Below, piece by piece: positions 35,764 through 44,246 of a stretch of DNA of 52,660 nt. How positions within the stretch are numbered: position 1 is the first letter of the stretch; the number at the start of each line of letters is the position of its first letter. The stretch covers positions 1 to 52,660 of the forward strand of contig JAFGOZ010000095.1 in the NCBI GenBank assembly GCA_016926235.1. The letters run 5' to 3'. A model generated the notes under the pieces. The model saw nothing but the letters and a program-made list of their open reading frames with translations. It made no database searches and was not told the origin of the DNA. Source of the stretch: Bacteroidales bacterium (GTDB lineage: Bacteria; Bacteroidota; Bacteroidia; Bacteroidales; UBA10428). A program made the translations under genes and the position numbers.

Positions 35764-36918
35764 TTAGTTAGTATTTGATGGCTTAAATATTTGTTTAAAC
35801 TTATTGCTCTTTTCCATATTCAGAGTTAGCGCAACAACATCCTTATTTATTTCGAAATCCAAGGGCGCTGTAAATTGTAATGCTCTCAATATCTGTTCAA
35901 TACTTTCATTTCTAATAGTTCCAGTAAAATTGTAAGCTTTTAGAGCCTCATTTTTAAAGATGATTTTCACATTATATCTTCTTTCCAACTGGGCTGCAAA
36001 TTCACCCAGTGGTTCTCTTTCAATGATCCATTCATCATCTTTCCATGAGGTATATAGTTTTGTCTTAATATCATCAACTACCTCTAATTCCGAATGAATT
36101 ATATCAGTAATCGTACTGTTAGCAACTATTAATGTATCCTTATCATCCTTTTTCAGCTCACCGGCTGAGGACAAGTCTTTCCCGGATTTTTGATAGGCAA
36201 TATTCTGACCTGGCAAAATAACGATGCTTTGGATCTTTCCATTTGGTTTAACAATCTGTACATCAATTTTCCCCTCCTCAAGGGTCGTTAATACTGTGTT
36301 TTCTTCAGGATAAGCCTTTACATTAAATTTTGTTCCCAAAGCCTTGATTTTTAAATCCCCAGTATTTACAATAAAGGGATGTGCTTCATCATTGGCTACA
36401 TCGAAATAAGCTTCTCCTGCAAGACTTATAGTCCGTGTTTTCGTCCCATAATTCTGTTTGTAAATGATTTCTGTTCCGGCATTTATCCATACTTTTGTTC
36501 CATCAGGAAGCAAAATATTCCCTTTAGATCCAAGTGGTATGCTCACGACTATTGGTTTTGAAACCTGAATGATAGTCTTATTACTGATCAGATACATGAA
36601 TGTGCCACCCAGCACAAAGATGATCAACCATGAAGCAGCTGTACGAATGATAGGAAAAATCTTTCTGCTGCTTATGCTTATCAATTTATCTTCAGGACGT
36701 TTTTGTATGTATTTTTGAATTTCATTCCATCTGGTATCCGCATCAGCGTTCCGGGTTCCATTTTCTGCTCCGGAAATAACCCATGTTTCATATAATGAAG
36801 TAAAAAGTTCTGTATTCTTCCGATCCGATCCAACCCAGTTGAAGAGCTCGTTCTTTTCAATATCAGTCAGTTCCCCCTGAAGAAAACCGATGATCATTAA
36901 TTCATATATGCTATTCAT
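35764..36918 (-). CDS. FecR-family anti-sigma factor
   Basis: The ATG at 36918 gives 384 residues; the longer frame begins at a TTG (36990) inside the sigma gene. The N-terminal cytoplasmic domain has the FecR-type LQGELTDIEKNELFNWV and a DTRWNEI motif. One membrane helix (IIRTAASWLIIFVLGGTFMYLI) follows. The periplasmic FecR domain has GSKGNILLPDGTKVWINAGT, SLAGEAYFDVANDEAHPFIV and ALGTKFNVKAYPEE. A C-terminal secretin/STN-like segment (LERRYNVKIIF, YNFTGTI) is typical of Bacteroidota. It would hold the sigma factor until SusC signals. Confidence 0.93.
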   Translation of the reverse strand: MNSIYELMIIGFLQGELTDIEKNELFNWVGSDRKNTELFTSLYETWVISGAENGTRNADADTRWNEIQKYIQKRPEDKLISISSRKIFPIIRTAASWLIIFVLGGTFMYLISNKTIIQVSKPIVVSIPLGSKGNILLPDGTKVWINAGTEIIYKQNYGTKTRTISLAGEAYFDVANDEAHPFIVNTGDLKIKALGTKFNVKAYPEENTVLTTLEEGKIDVQIVKPNGKIQSIVILPGQNIAYQKSGKDLSSAGELKKDDKDTLIVANSTITDIIHSELEVVDDIKTKLYTSWKDDEWIIEREPLGEFAAQLERRYNVKIIFKNEALKAYNFTGTIRNESIEQILRALQFTAPLDFEINKDVVALTLNMEKSNKFKQIFKPSNTN

Positions 36919-36973
36919 GTGTTGCCTAAAAACAAAGGTTATAATATTCAAGACAAGATTTTCTTCAAACTGT

Positions 36974-37540
36974 TTAGAGATCCTGGGCAAGAATTTTCCG
37001 GATTCTCTTTAATGATGTGAAAATATGTGCTCTTACTGTGATTGGGGAAATATTCAATAACGAAGCTATTTCGTTTGTTGTTTTTCCTTCCTCCCGACTC
37101 AGAAGAAATACCTGCCTACACTGGGCAGGCAGTGATGCAACAGCTTTATTGATAAGTTCTGTTGTATCCTGAGCCATTAACTTTTCAATGATATAATCCT
37201 GGGATTTTGCATTTTCTCCCACAATCTTCCAAAAAGCATCCGTTGCGGTCTTATTTACAGCATTCTTAGCTGTATTCAGCTTTCTGATCTCATTGAAAGA
37301 ATCATTTCTTATGGTTTGAAATAAATAGGATTTAAAAGAAGAATTGATAATTATGGTTTTTCTTTTGTTCCATATTTTCTCAAAAACCATCATTACAATA
37401 TCTTCTGATAAGATCACATCGTGTGTAAACTGAATTGAATAGTACCGAAGAAGAGCATATGACACATTAAACAATCGTTTAAATGCATTTTCATCTCCGG
37501 TCTTGATCTTTTCCCAATATTTTTCAATATCCAGACTCAT
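36974..37540 (-). CDS. ECF RNA polymerase sigma factor
   Basis: The 188 residues contain sigma region 2 (ENAFKRLFNVSYALLRYYSIQF, LSEDIVMMVFEKIWNKR, SFKSYLFQTIRND) and region 4 (LPAQCRQVFLLSREEGKTTNE, then IASLLNISPITVRAHIFTSLKRI). The pattern is the Bacteroidota FecI-like ECF group. It should direct transcription of the SusC/SusD train. The gene lies 30 bp downstream of the TetR gene and 55 bp upstream of FecR, so all three could share a transcript. Confidence 0.95.
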   Translation of the reverse strand: MSLDIEKYWEKIKTGDENAFKRLFNVSYALLRYYSIQFTHDVILSEDIVMMVFEKIWNKRKTIIINSSFKSYLFQTIRNDSFNEIRKLNTAKNAVNKTATDAFWKIVGENAKSQDYIIEKLMAQDTTELINKAVASLPAQCRQVFLLSREEGKTTNEIASLLNISPITVRAHIFTSLKRIRKILAQDL

Positions 37541-37570
37541 TCGACAAATTTCATTATATCACTTGTCAAT

Positions 37571-38206
37571 TCATACCAGTATATCTAGAATATCAGAGGA
37601 AACAGATTCCGTCAGGTATGCATCCAGTATTTGCATTCCCTTATCTGTGCAAATTCCTCTTATAAAAGGAAGTAATGTGCTTAGAAATAATTCTTTATTT
37701 GATATTTTAATCCTATTGAACTCTCCCTTTCTCACTACCGAGACATAAAGAACAGTTAAGGCTTCCAGAAGGGCTCTGGGATGTATTTCTTTTCGGATAT
37801 CGCATTCTTCAATTCCTCTATAAACTACCTGAATGAACTTTTTACCAAACCTTCTGCTGTTCTTCGCCTCAATCTTCTTTTCCAATTCAGAATAATAATA
37901 GTTGAGGTCATGATAAAACACGTTATTGACCCTGAATTCTCTATCAAACCCCAGTCTCCATAAATTGTATAAGATAATTACAGCGCTTTGTTTTTTTGTC
38001 AGCTTCTTTACCGATTCATATTGCTTTAAATAGAATAGCTCCAATGCCTGGCCCAACAAATCCTCTTTGTTCTTAAAATGTTTGTATAAGGTCTTTGTCG
38101 AAATCCCTAATATCGCCACGAGTTGACTGTTGGATGTCTTTCGGATTCCATTCTGAAAAAAAAATTTCAGTGAGACTTTTAGGATCTCATTTTTCGTATT
38201 CTCCAT
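37571..38206 (-). CDS. TetR-family transcriptional regulator
   Basis: The 211-residue protein has an N-terminal TetR HTH: EILKVSLKFFFQNGIRKTSN, then LVAILGISTKTLYKHFKNKEDLL. The C-terminal helical ligand domain is not assignable to a ligand class. It is placed directly upstream of the sigma gene in the same direction. Its promoter region contains two overlapping-type palindromes of GGAAATTTTA half-sites (38210-38275), consistent with autorepression. A TetR gene leading a sigma/FecR/SusCD operon is unusual and suggests a second input into locus control. Confidence 0.92.
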   Translation of the reverse strand: MENTKNEILKVSLKFFFQNGIRKTSNSQLVAILGISTKTLYKHFKNKEDLLGQALELFYLKQYESVKKLTKKQSAVIILYNLWRLGFDREFRVNNVFYHDLNYYYSELEKKIEAKNSRRFGKKFIQVVYRGIEECDIRKEIHPRALLEALTVLYVSVVRKGEFNRIKISNKELFLSTLLPFIRGICTDKGMQILDAYLTESVSSDILDILV

Positions 38207-38209
38207 ATT

Positions 38210-38275
38210 GGAAATTTTATATCATTTTAAAATTTCCTTCGAAGGTAGGAAATTATTTTATTAAGTAAAATTTCC
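38210..38275. promoter_or_regulatory. Tandem palindromic operators at the TetR promoter
   Basis: GGAAATTTTA (38210-38219) is matched by its perfect reverse complement TAAAATTTCC at 38228-38237. A second pair has GGAAATTATTTTA at 38248-38260 and TAAAATTTCC at 38266-38275. Four half-sites occur in 66 bp immediately upstream of the TetR start and nowhere else noticed in the window. Confidence 0.7.
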
Positions 38276-38284
38276 AAGAAATTT

Positions 38285-40429
38285 TCAGAATGGAGAAAAA
38301 CTCATAGGTAACGGTGACAGGATACCGGTAATCAATGCTTCAATTTCAGGAAGTATTAGTATTTCCAACCTATCGCCTTGTTTCTTTAGTCCCTTCAATG
38401 TCTGAACCATTGCAGAATTGTCATATTTGTCATGGGATTTTCCCAGTACTTGTAAACCTAAGTCTGTGGCTTGTTGAACTCTTTCTGAGTATATTGCAAA
38501 CTCAGCCAAATTGGGTGCGGTTTTTACCAATGAGAGAATTTGAAAGGCAGCCGCGCTCCACTTCCTAAGTTGTTTTGTGATCTCTGTTTTCAAGGTTGTG
38601 TCTTTTGTGACAAGGTACCTTTCTACCCATTTTCTGAACTGCCAGGCTTCTTTTGAATCCGTGCTTGCCAGATCGGGTAAATCGACCAACGGAACACTCT
38701 GATATTTTGTTTCTTCCGCAGCAGAAAATTGTGTCATCAGTCTCCCGAAACCTCTGGAAGGGGCAAGTGTTTGCAGAATTAAGAGCGGATCTTCAATATT
38801 CTGTCCGTTGCTAAGTCTTGATAGCATCCTTTTAGCATTTAACCTGTGATTCAACCCGCCTTCTTCTAATCTGTCACTTAACACAAAAAGCCTTGCATAC
38901 ATATTATCAATATCCTTCAAATTTTCAGGTGACCATAGCCGCTCTGCAATGACAGCAGTTCGTGGCCAGGCTCTTCCTTCAAAACTATTCTCATCAACCA
39001 GTTCAGCCCATAAAGCTGCTTCACCTCCAAGCAAATTCGAATTTGTAGTTGACGGTATATTTGGATTCAAATAGTGAATGTAAGCAGGATAAAAATAGTC
39101 GAGGTAAAAACCTTTTGAAATCAGCACCTGATTCCCTTTTTCTGCAATTTCTGGCGGTGAAGCATGTTTATCACCCATTGCGCCCCATACTTGAACTATT
39201 ACATCTTTCGGTAAAGTTGAATTATATAACTCTTCCCAGCCAACCATTTTTCTATTGTGCTTTATAATTATGGTATGCATCCGATTTATAAAATAGGCTT
39301 GCAGTTCCGACACATCATTCAATCCTTTTGTTTTCATGAATTGAGCGATTTGTGCATTGTTCTGCCAGGCTATGCCATTATTTTCATCAGCACCTATGTG
39401 AAAATAAGGTGATGAAAAAACTGAAGTCATTTCAGCAACAAACTTGTCCAGAAACTGATATACTGCTTCCTTAGTAGGATCAAGTGTAGGAGTTGCTGAC
39501 TGCATAATAATCTTTGCGGCTTCCGCCGGATTGGTTCCAGGTTTAATAATAAAGCGATGTCCTGGTTTATAAGGACCCGGTGCACTGGCAAATTCCGGAT
39601 AACCTGCAAGCCAGCTTGTACTATGACCTGGCAAGTCAAATTCAGGGTAAATCATAATACCTCTTGCTTCAGCATAATTTACCAAATCTTTCAACTGGTC
39701 TTGCGTATAGAATTGTCCGTTGGAGCCAAATTCCTGAAGTTTAGGAAAGATTTTAGACTCAACCCGAAAACCTTCATCATCCGAGAGATGCAGGTGAAGC
39801 ACATTCAGCTTAACCACCGACATCGCATCTATATTGCGCTTTAAAATTTCAATTGGAATAAAATGTCTTGCCACATCCACCATCATGCCTCTCCATTTGA
39901 AGCGAGGAGAATCATTAATTTTTACTTCAGGTATATAATATCCTTCGGCATCAGCACTAACCAGCTGCAAAAGCGTTTCCATTCCTCTTAATGCACCTAT
40001 TGTTGAATTCGCGTTTAATGTTACTTTGGTTGAATCTACGATTAACTGGTACGATTCATCTATTCCTATTGATATTACTGACTTTGTTTTTACATCAATT
40101 ACCAATGTTGTATTCGCATTCCGATTGTTCAGTGTAATTAATTTCTGTTCCGGATAAATTAGTGCTCTTGATTTTAGTTTTGATAGAAATCTGTTAGTTG
40201 CATCTTCAAGTACCTTATCGTTTTCGGCACCTGAAAGGTTAATTGAAAAATGAGAATTGATTCTTAATTTACCACTTCCTGCTTTAATTTCTTTCGGAAA
40301 TGGCATTACATAAATATTCCCCCAACTTTCAACAGGAGTAGGATCAGATTTCATTTCTTTCTGTGCATACATTGAGGTGTTCATCAGGAAAAGAAGATAC
40401 AGACATGTTAAACAAATTATCTTTTTCAT
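38285..40429 (-). CDS. GH20 beta-N-acetylhexosaminidase
   Basis: The 714-residue enzyme has a signal peptide ending MYAQ. A GH20b-type N-domain (about 35-170) precedes the barrel. WRGMMVDVARHF, LNVLHLHLSDDEGFRVES and GIMIYPEFDLPGHS are family hallmarks, and D348-E349 in HIGADEN is the catalytic pair for substrate-assisted hydrolysis. QVWGA and GGEAALWAELVDE complete the active site. The C-terminal ~200 residues form a helical extension common in Bacteroidota. It is transcribed toward the TetR gene. Activity on GlcNAc or GalNAc ends does not fit a purely plant-type substrate. Confidence 0.95.
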   Translation of the reverse strand: MKKIICLTCLYLLFLMNTSMYAQKEMKSDPTPVESWGNIYVMPFPKEIKAGSGKLRINSHFSINLSGAENDKVLEDATNRFLSKLKSRALIYPEQKLITLNNRNANTTLVIDVKTKSVISIGIDESYQLIVDSTKVTLNANSTIGALRGMETLLQLVSADAEGYYIPEVKINDSPRFKWRGMMVDVARHFIPIEILKRNIDAMSVVKLNVLHLHLSDDEGFRVESKIFPKLQEFGSNGQFYTQDQLKDLVNYAEARGIMIYPEFDLPGHSTSWLAGYPEFASAPGPYKPGHRFIIKPGTNPAEAAKIIMQSATPTLDPTKEAVYQFLDKFVAEMTSVFSSPYFHIGADENNGIAWQNNAQIAQFMKTKGLNDVSELQAYFINRMHTIIIKHNRKMVGWEELYNSTLPKDVIVQVWGAMGDKHASPPEIAEKGNQVLISKGFYLDYFYPAYIHYLNPNIPSTTNSNLLGGEAALWAELVDENSFEGRAWPRTAVIAERLWSPENLKDIDNMYARLFVLSDRLEEGGLNHRLNAKRMLSRLSNGQNIEDPLLILQTLAPSRGFGRLMTQFSAAEETKYQSVPLVDLPDLASTDSKEAWQFRKWVERYLVTKDTTLKTEITKQLRKWSAAAFQILSLVKTAPNLAEFAIYSERVQQATDLGLQVLGKSHDKYDNSAMVQTLKGLKKQGDRLEILILPEIEALITGILSPLPMSFSPF

Positions 40430-40474
40430 ATTTAAAATTCATTAGAAATGAAATCTCACTTGTAGCTTAATAAC

Positions 40475-40517
40475 GCCCGGGAAAGCGCTATTGAAAAAAT
40501 AACAACTGAACCCGGGC
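40475..40517 (-). terminator. Hairpin between the isomerase operon and GH20
   Basis: GCCCGGG (40475-40481) pairs with CCCGGGC (40511-40517) around a 29-nt loop, just downstream of the isomerase-like gene on the minus strand. It could be a weak terminator or processing site. Confidence 0.4.
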
Positions 40518-40527
40518 ATCACTCCCA

Positions 40528-41598
40528 TTAACCCCTATTGTTTACAATTTTTCCCATATATTCCTTGGCCAGCTTGACCTGGTTATGAACAAAGTCAATA
40601 TTGGCTACTGTATGATCATCGTTTAAAAGTGGATGGCATAATTCATAGGTGAACCAACCATTATATCCAATTTCATTCATGAGTGAAATATAATGTGTAT
40701 AATCCGGGAATTTGCTTCCAGGATTAACAGCTACCAGCTTGATATTTCCATTTGCCTCTCTTGTATATTCGCCCCCGAAATGGGAATGAACCTGCAGGTT
40801 CCCAATAGTATGAACTGCATTAGCCACATATTCTTTATCCAAATTTTCGAATATTGGGAGATCAAGGCAAATCTTAAGCCACGGAGAATTAACTTCCTTT
40901 ACAAGATCATATACATCCTTCCAGCTTCTTATAAGTGGTTCATGGTTCTGCAATGCCATAACAACACCAAATTCTTCACCCATTCGGGCTGCCTCTATCA
41001 GACACTGTTTTACGAAATTGTACCTGTCAAGCCAGGTTACATAAGGATATTGACGCTGAAATGTATAAAATTGTGTACCCCTGACTAATTCGTAAGTACC
41101 AATACCTTCATGGATAGGTACGCCAGGCCAGGCAGCAAATAACCTAACAACTTTGGCTCCAAGATCTTTGGCTAATCTTGCTGTTTCTTTTACCATTAAT
41201 AATTGACAGTCGCGATGTTCTGGCAATGGACTTGAGAAATCGTTGTTTGCTGCAACACAAGGAATTTCTAATCCGTATTTTGCGAGAGAATTTTTCATCT
41301 CATCACGCCTTCTCTGATCAAGGTCCATGGGATTTCCCATAGGTCTCTTATTATCAAGCTCCACGCCTTCGTATCCAAATTCCTTTGCGTACTTACATAA
41401 TTCATCGAATGTTGCGGCTGCCCCTTTATACCATATTCCACCATAAGAAATGGAATAAAGTCCCAATTTTATTTTTGCGGCAGTTGTCGTTTTTGCAGTT
41501 ACCGGTTTAGCTTCGGCAGCTGCTGCATCACCTGTTTTACCCAGTAAAGCTGCACCTGCTGCAACCCCTGACGTTTCAATAAATTTTCTGCGATTCAT
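40528..41598 (-). CDS. Tat-exported sugar phosphate isomerase/epimerase-like TIM-barrel protein
   Basis: The 356-residue protein begins MNRRKFIETSGVAAGAALLG, a twin-arginine signal. The mature part is an AP-endonuclease-2/xylose-isomerase-like barrel: LGLYSISYGGIWY, CKYAKEFGYEGVELDNKRP, RLAKDLGAKVVRLFAAWPG, GVVMALQNHEPLIRSWKDVY and LKICLDLPIFEN. Conserved His/Glu/Asp metal ligands are plausible in those segments. Such Tat-linked isomerases commonly accompany secreted Gfo/Idh/MocA enzymes in Bacteroidota. It lies 17 bp after the next such gene. The sugar is unknown; periplasmic isomerisation or epimerisation of free sugars is inferred. Confidence 0.85.
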   Translation of the reverse strand: MNRRKFIETSGVAAGAALLGKTGDAAAAEAKPVTAKTTTAAKIKLGLYSISYGGIWYKGAAATFDELCKYAKEFGYEGVELDNKRPMGNPMDLDQRRRDEMKNSLAKYGLEIPCVAANNDFSSPLPEHRDCQLLMVKETARLAKDLGAKVVRLFAAWPGVPIHEGIGTYELVRGTQFYTFQRQYPYVTWLDRYNFVKQCLIEAARMGEEFGVVMALQNHEPLIRSWKDVYDLVKEVNSPWLKICLDLPIFENLDKEYVANAVHTIGNLQVHSHFGGEYTREANGNIKLVAVNPGSKFPDYTHYISLMNEIGYNGWFTYELCHPLLNDDHTVANIDFVHNQVKLAKEYMGKIVNNRG

Positions 41599-41615
41599 GG
41601 TTATTGTAAATTAGA

Positions 41616-42482
41616 TTAATCGTACTTATTGAGAAATTCCCGGCTGTCTTTAAGGGTGCTCATACTCATCTCTACGAACATATTCTTAATGCCGGCAGTC
41701 TTCGTTGCTTTATAAAATTCTTGCCAATCCATTATACCTTGTCCTACCGGAGCCTCTTTATTATCGTTTGTCCAATCTGAAAGATGAGCGGAGACAAACC
41801 TTCCGCGGTATTTTTTGAAATAATCCACGGCTTTATATCCGACTTTAATTACAGAGGTTTGAAACTGCATTTTAACCAGATCGGGATCAAACCGTTCCAT
41901 CAGCACATCATATATCAATTTGCCATCAATGGAGACAAATTCAAAGTCATGGTTATGAAAACCTGCCTGCAATCCCTCCTTTTTTATGACAGCCGCTGCT
42001 TTGTTGAGATTATCAGCGGCATTCTGATAATCCTTTATAGTGGCTGTTTTAGGTAAATAAAATGTAGAACAGATCATCTGACTTAACCCTAACTCGTGAG
42101 CAAATTTTATACTTTCTGCCAGTTTATTTTCTCCGAGTTCAGCGTATAAAAAATGACAGCTTGGGCACTCAAGGCCAAAACCATTAATAAGCTTCTTGAG
42201 TTCTGAAGTTTTCATTTCCTTAAAAATGCTAAATCCTGCGAAGGCGTAACCATTCGGAGAACACATTTCACATGTTTCATAACCATAATCTGACAGCATT
42301 TTGAATACCCCGTGAACATCGCTTGAAAGCTGTTTTATTATGGGATATGTTTGAAAACCAATTGAAATTCCTGTCGCCTTTGCACTACTCATAATCTCAG
42401 GACGGACATAGGATAAAGCTAATGCTCCGCCAATGCCAACTGCAGATTTTGAAATGAATTCTCTTCTGTCTAGTTTTTTCAT
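41616..42482 (-). CDS. Tat-exported sugar phosphate isomerase/epimerase-like TIM-barrel protein (second)
   Basis: The 288-residue protein has a twin-arginine start (DRREFISKSAVGIGGALAL). Barrel motifs are IGFQTYPIIKQL, LSDYGYETCEMCSPNGYAFAG, LNKAAAVIKKEGLQAGFHNH followed by DFEF (metal-site-like His/Asp/Glu), and FVSAHLSDWTNDNKEAPVG. It differs from the neighbouring paralogue enough to have a different substrate. It sits 26 bp after the Gfo/Idh/MocA gene and 17 bp before the other barrel gene, forming one operon. Confidence 0.85.
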   Translation of the reverse strand: MKKLDRREFISKSAVGIGGALALSYVRPEIMSSAKATGISIGFQTYPIIKQLSSDVHGVFKMLSDYGYETCEMCSPNGYAFAGFSIFKEMKTSELKKLINGFGLECPSCHFLYAELGENKLAESIKFAHELGLSQMICSTFYLPKTATIKDYQNAADNLNKAAAVIKKEGLQAGFHNHDFEFVSIDGKLIYDVLMERFDPDLVKMQFQTSVIKVGYKAVDYFKKYRGRFVSAHLSDWTNDNKEAPVGQGIMDWQEFYKATKTAGIKNMFVEMSMSTLKDSREFLNKYD

Positions 42483-42508
42483 AATTATATATTCAGGATG
42501 ATTTTTTA

Positions 42509-44101
42509 TTAAATGGTCTTAACATCCCAGCCTGCTCTGTATGGGCGTTGCAGGTAGTTGTTAGCTTCACTTACATTGGTTATGCTTTTATTTGTGGCAT
42601 TATAAGTAAGTACTTTATTCGTTCTCAATGCAACGCCATAAAGGTTTATAGTTTCAGTAAGGTATTCAGCTTCAGGGAAGCTTCCAGGATATTGCTTTCC
42701 GCTCTTGACTGCTTGCACAAAAGTCGGCAAGGCTGCGGCCTTTTTATCCTGCAGATATGTATCTTTCGATTTATCACCAGAAGTTGCAGTGATGTTTTTT
42801 CCGGATACGATCTGTGGATCCTGTACATTGGGACCTGCTAGTATTTTTCCGTTATCACCTACGAACATCATTCCTTCTTCCGGCAATTCTTTGTTATTTT
42901 CCAGCATTTCGTCTGGAACTGATGGCCGCATTCCACCGTCATACCAGTAAAGATCGACAGGACGGCGACTTCCATTCGAAGGAAATTTAAACCTGACAAT
43001 GTTTGAAACAGGAAATGCAAAATTATTATTAACCCTTGAAGGCATAGCGCCCTTGAAATCGACATAATTGGTACGATGTGGTTCAATAATTGTGGGTGAT
43101 GTAAGTTTCAGCGCGTTAAATACGGTCCACAAGCTGTAATGTCCCATATCAGCCATTGCGCCACCGCCAAAATCATACCATCCTCTGAATACCATATGAG
43201 TGTAGTTAGGATGGTATGGGCGTTCTGACTCTGGTCCAAGCCAAAGATCCCAGTCGAAACCTTCCGGTACCGGAGGATTGTCAGTCGGAACCATCGAATA
43301 TTGAGGCCAAACCGGACGATTCGACCAATTGTGTACCTCTTTCAATGTACCTATGGCCCCAGAGTTAATCCATGACATGACTGTATCCATGGACCCATTA
43401 GAATCCCATGGAACCAGATGGGTAATAACATTATTATTTTTCCGGGCAAGGTCTATAACAAATTGCGCTTCAAGTAATCGATTAGAAATCGGCTTATGCA
43501 TTATAACATGCTTTCCTTTTCTTATTGCTGCTGCAGCCAATACTCCATGCAGGTGATCTGGGGTCATGATTTTAACTGCATCAATTCCCTTTTCTTTTTC
43601 AAGAAGTTCACGTGCATCGGCGTATGCAGTGCAACCTTTAAAAGATTTATTCTGGCTTACATTTGCATAATAGGTTTCCACTATGTTCTTACCATTTTCT
43701 CTTCCTCCGGGTATTTGATTATCACCTCCCGGATTCCAATCAGGCTTATTAATTGCTTTTCGTATTTCCGATTGAAGCCACATGGGGGCCCAATCTTTAT
43801 AACCTCTTGCTTCTTTACTTGGATCGCAAATTGCCACTATCTGTATTTCAGGCATAGCAAGCATGGGTAGCATCTCTCGTAAGCCCTGAGTACCTATACC
43901 TATATATGCCAAATTAATTTTATCACTGGGTGCAATATAATTAGGTCCACCCAATACATTCCTGGGCACTATGGTAAATCCAAGTGCAGCAGTTGCCGAT
44001 AATCCCACAAATTGTCTTCTGTTCATGCCGGATTTTGCTTTATCCGGACCTTCATTCTGGACTGATTTTCCAGTCGAATTGGTTGATTTTGATTTTTTCA
44101 T
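42509..44101 (-). CDS. Tat-exported Gfo/Idh/MocA-family oxidoreductase
   Basis: The 530-residue protein carries a twin-arginine signal (MNRRQFVGLSATAALGF) after a ~25-residue polar leader. A start at the internal ATG (44026) is possible, but 44101 is also an ATG. The Rossmann fold shows LAYIGIGTQGLREML and IVAICDP. The conserved sugar-binding segment reads GKHVIMHKPISNRLLEA. The C-terminal domain carries the usual GGGAMADMGHYSLWTVFNAL. It would oxidise or reduce a sugar or inositol-like substrate in the periplasm with tightly bound NAD(P), as for other secreted members. It leads the three-gene Tat operon and is divergent from the AraC gene. Confidence 0.9.
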   Translation of the reverse strand: MKKSKSTNSTGKSVQNEGPDKAKSGMNRRQFVGLSATAALGFTIVPRNVLGGPNYIAPSDKINLAYIGIGTQGLREMLPMLAMPEIQIVAICDPSKEARGYKDWAPMWLQSEIRKAINKPDWNPGGDNQIPGGRENGKNIVETYYANVSQNKSFKGCTAYADARELLEKEKGIDAVKIMTPDHLHGVLAAAAIRKGKHVIMHKPISNRLLEAQFVIDLARKNNNVITHLVPWDSNGSMDTVMSWINSGAIGTLKEVHNWSNRPVWPQYSMVPTDNPPVPEGFDWDLWLGPESERPYHPNYTHMVFRGWYDFGGGAMADMGHYSLWTVFNALKLTSPTIIEPHRTNYVDFKGAMPSRVNNNFAFPVSNIVRFKFPSNGSRRPVDLYWYDGGMRPSVPDEMLENNKELPEEGMMFVGDNGKILAGPNVQDPQIVSGKNITATSGDKSKDTYLQDKKAAALPTFVQAVKSGKQYPGSFPEAEYLTETINLYGVALRTNKVLTYNATNKSITNVSEANNYLQRPYRAGWDVKTI

Positions 44102-44151
44102 GATAAGTATGAGATTGATGTATCTGAAGTTACAGGATAAAATTAAGTCCA

Positions 44152-44191
44152 GTAAACAAGGTAAACAAGGTCATTTTGGATCAACTTTGGA
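44152..44191. promoter_or_regulatory. Direct-repeat operator candidates between the Gfo/Idh/MocA and AraC genes
   Basis: GTAAACAAG occurs twice without spacing (44152-44169). TTTGGA occurs twice at 11-bp spacing (44175-44180 and 44186-44191). Helically phased direct repeats in a divergent 145-bp promoter region are the usual form of AraC-family binding sites. Confidence 0.45.
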
Positions 44192-44246
44192 CACTTTTCG
44201 TCTTTTTTATTTAAATTTAAAGTTTATATCTAGAAAAATTGGAACA

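Noticed and set aside
37110..37135. CTGCCT/AGGCAG inverted sequence in the sigma gene, similar to the GH2 palindrome
   Set aside because: It encodes the conserved sigma region 4 motif LPAQCRQVF, so the resemblance is explained by coding constraint.
43971..44246. N-terminal extension of the AraC reading frame
   Set aside because: It lies inside the divergent Gfo/Idh/MocA gene and promoter. A normal AraC start exists at 44247.
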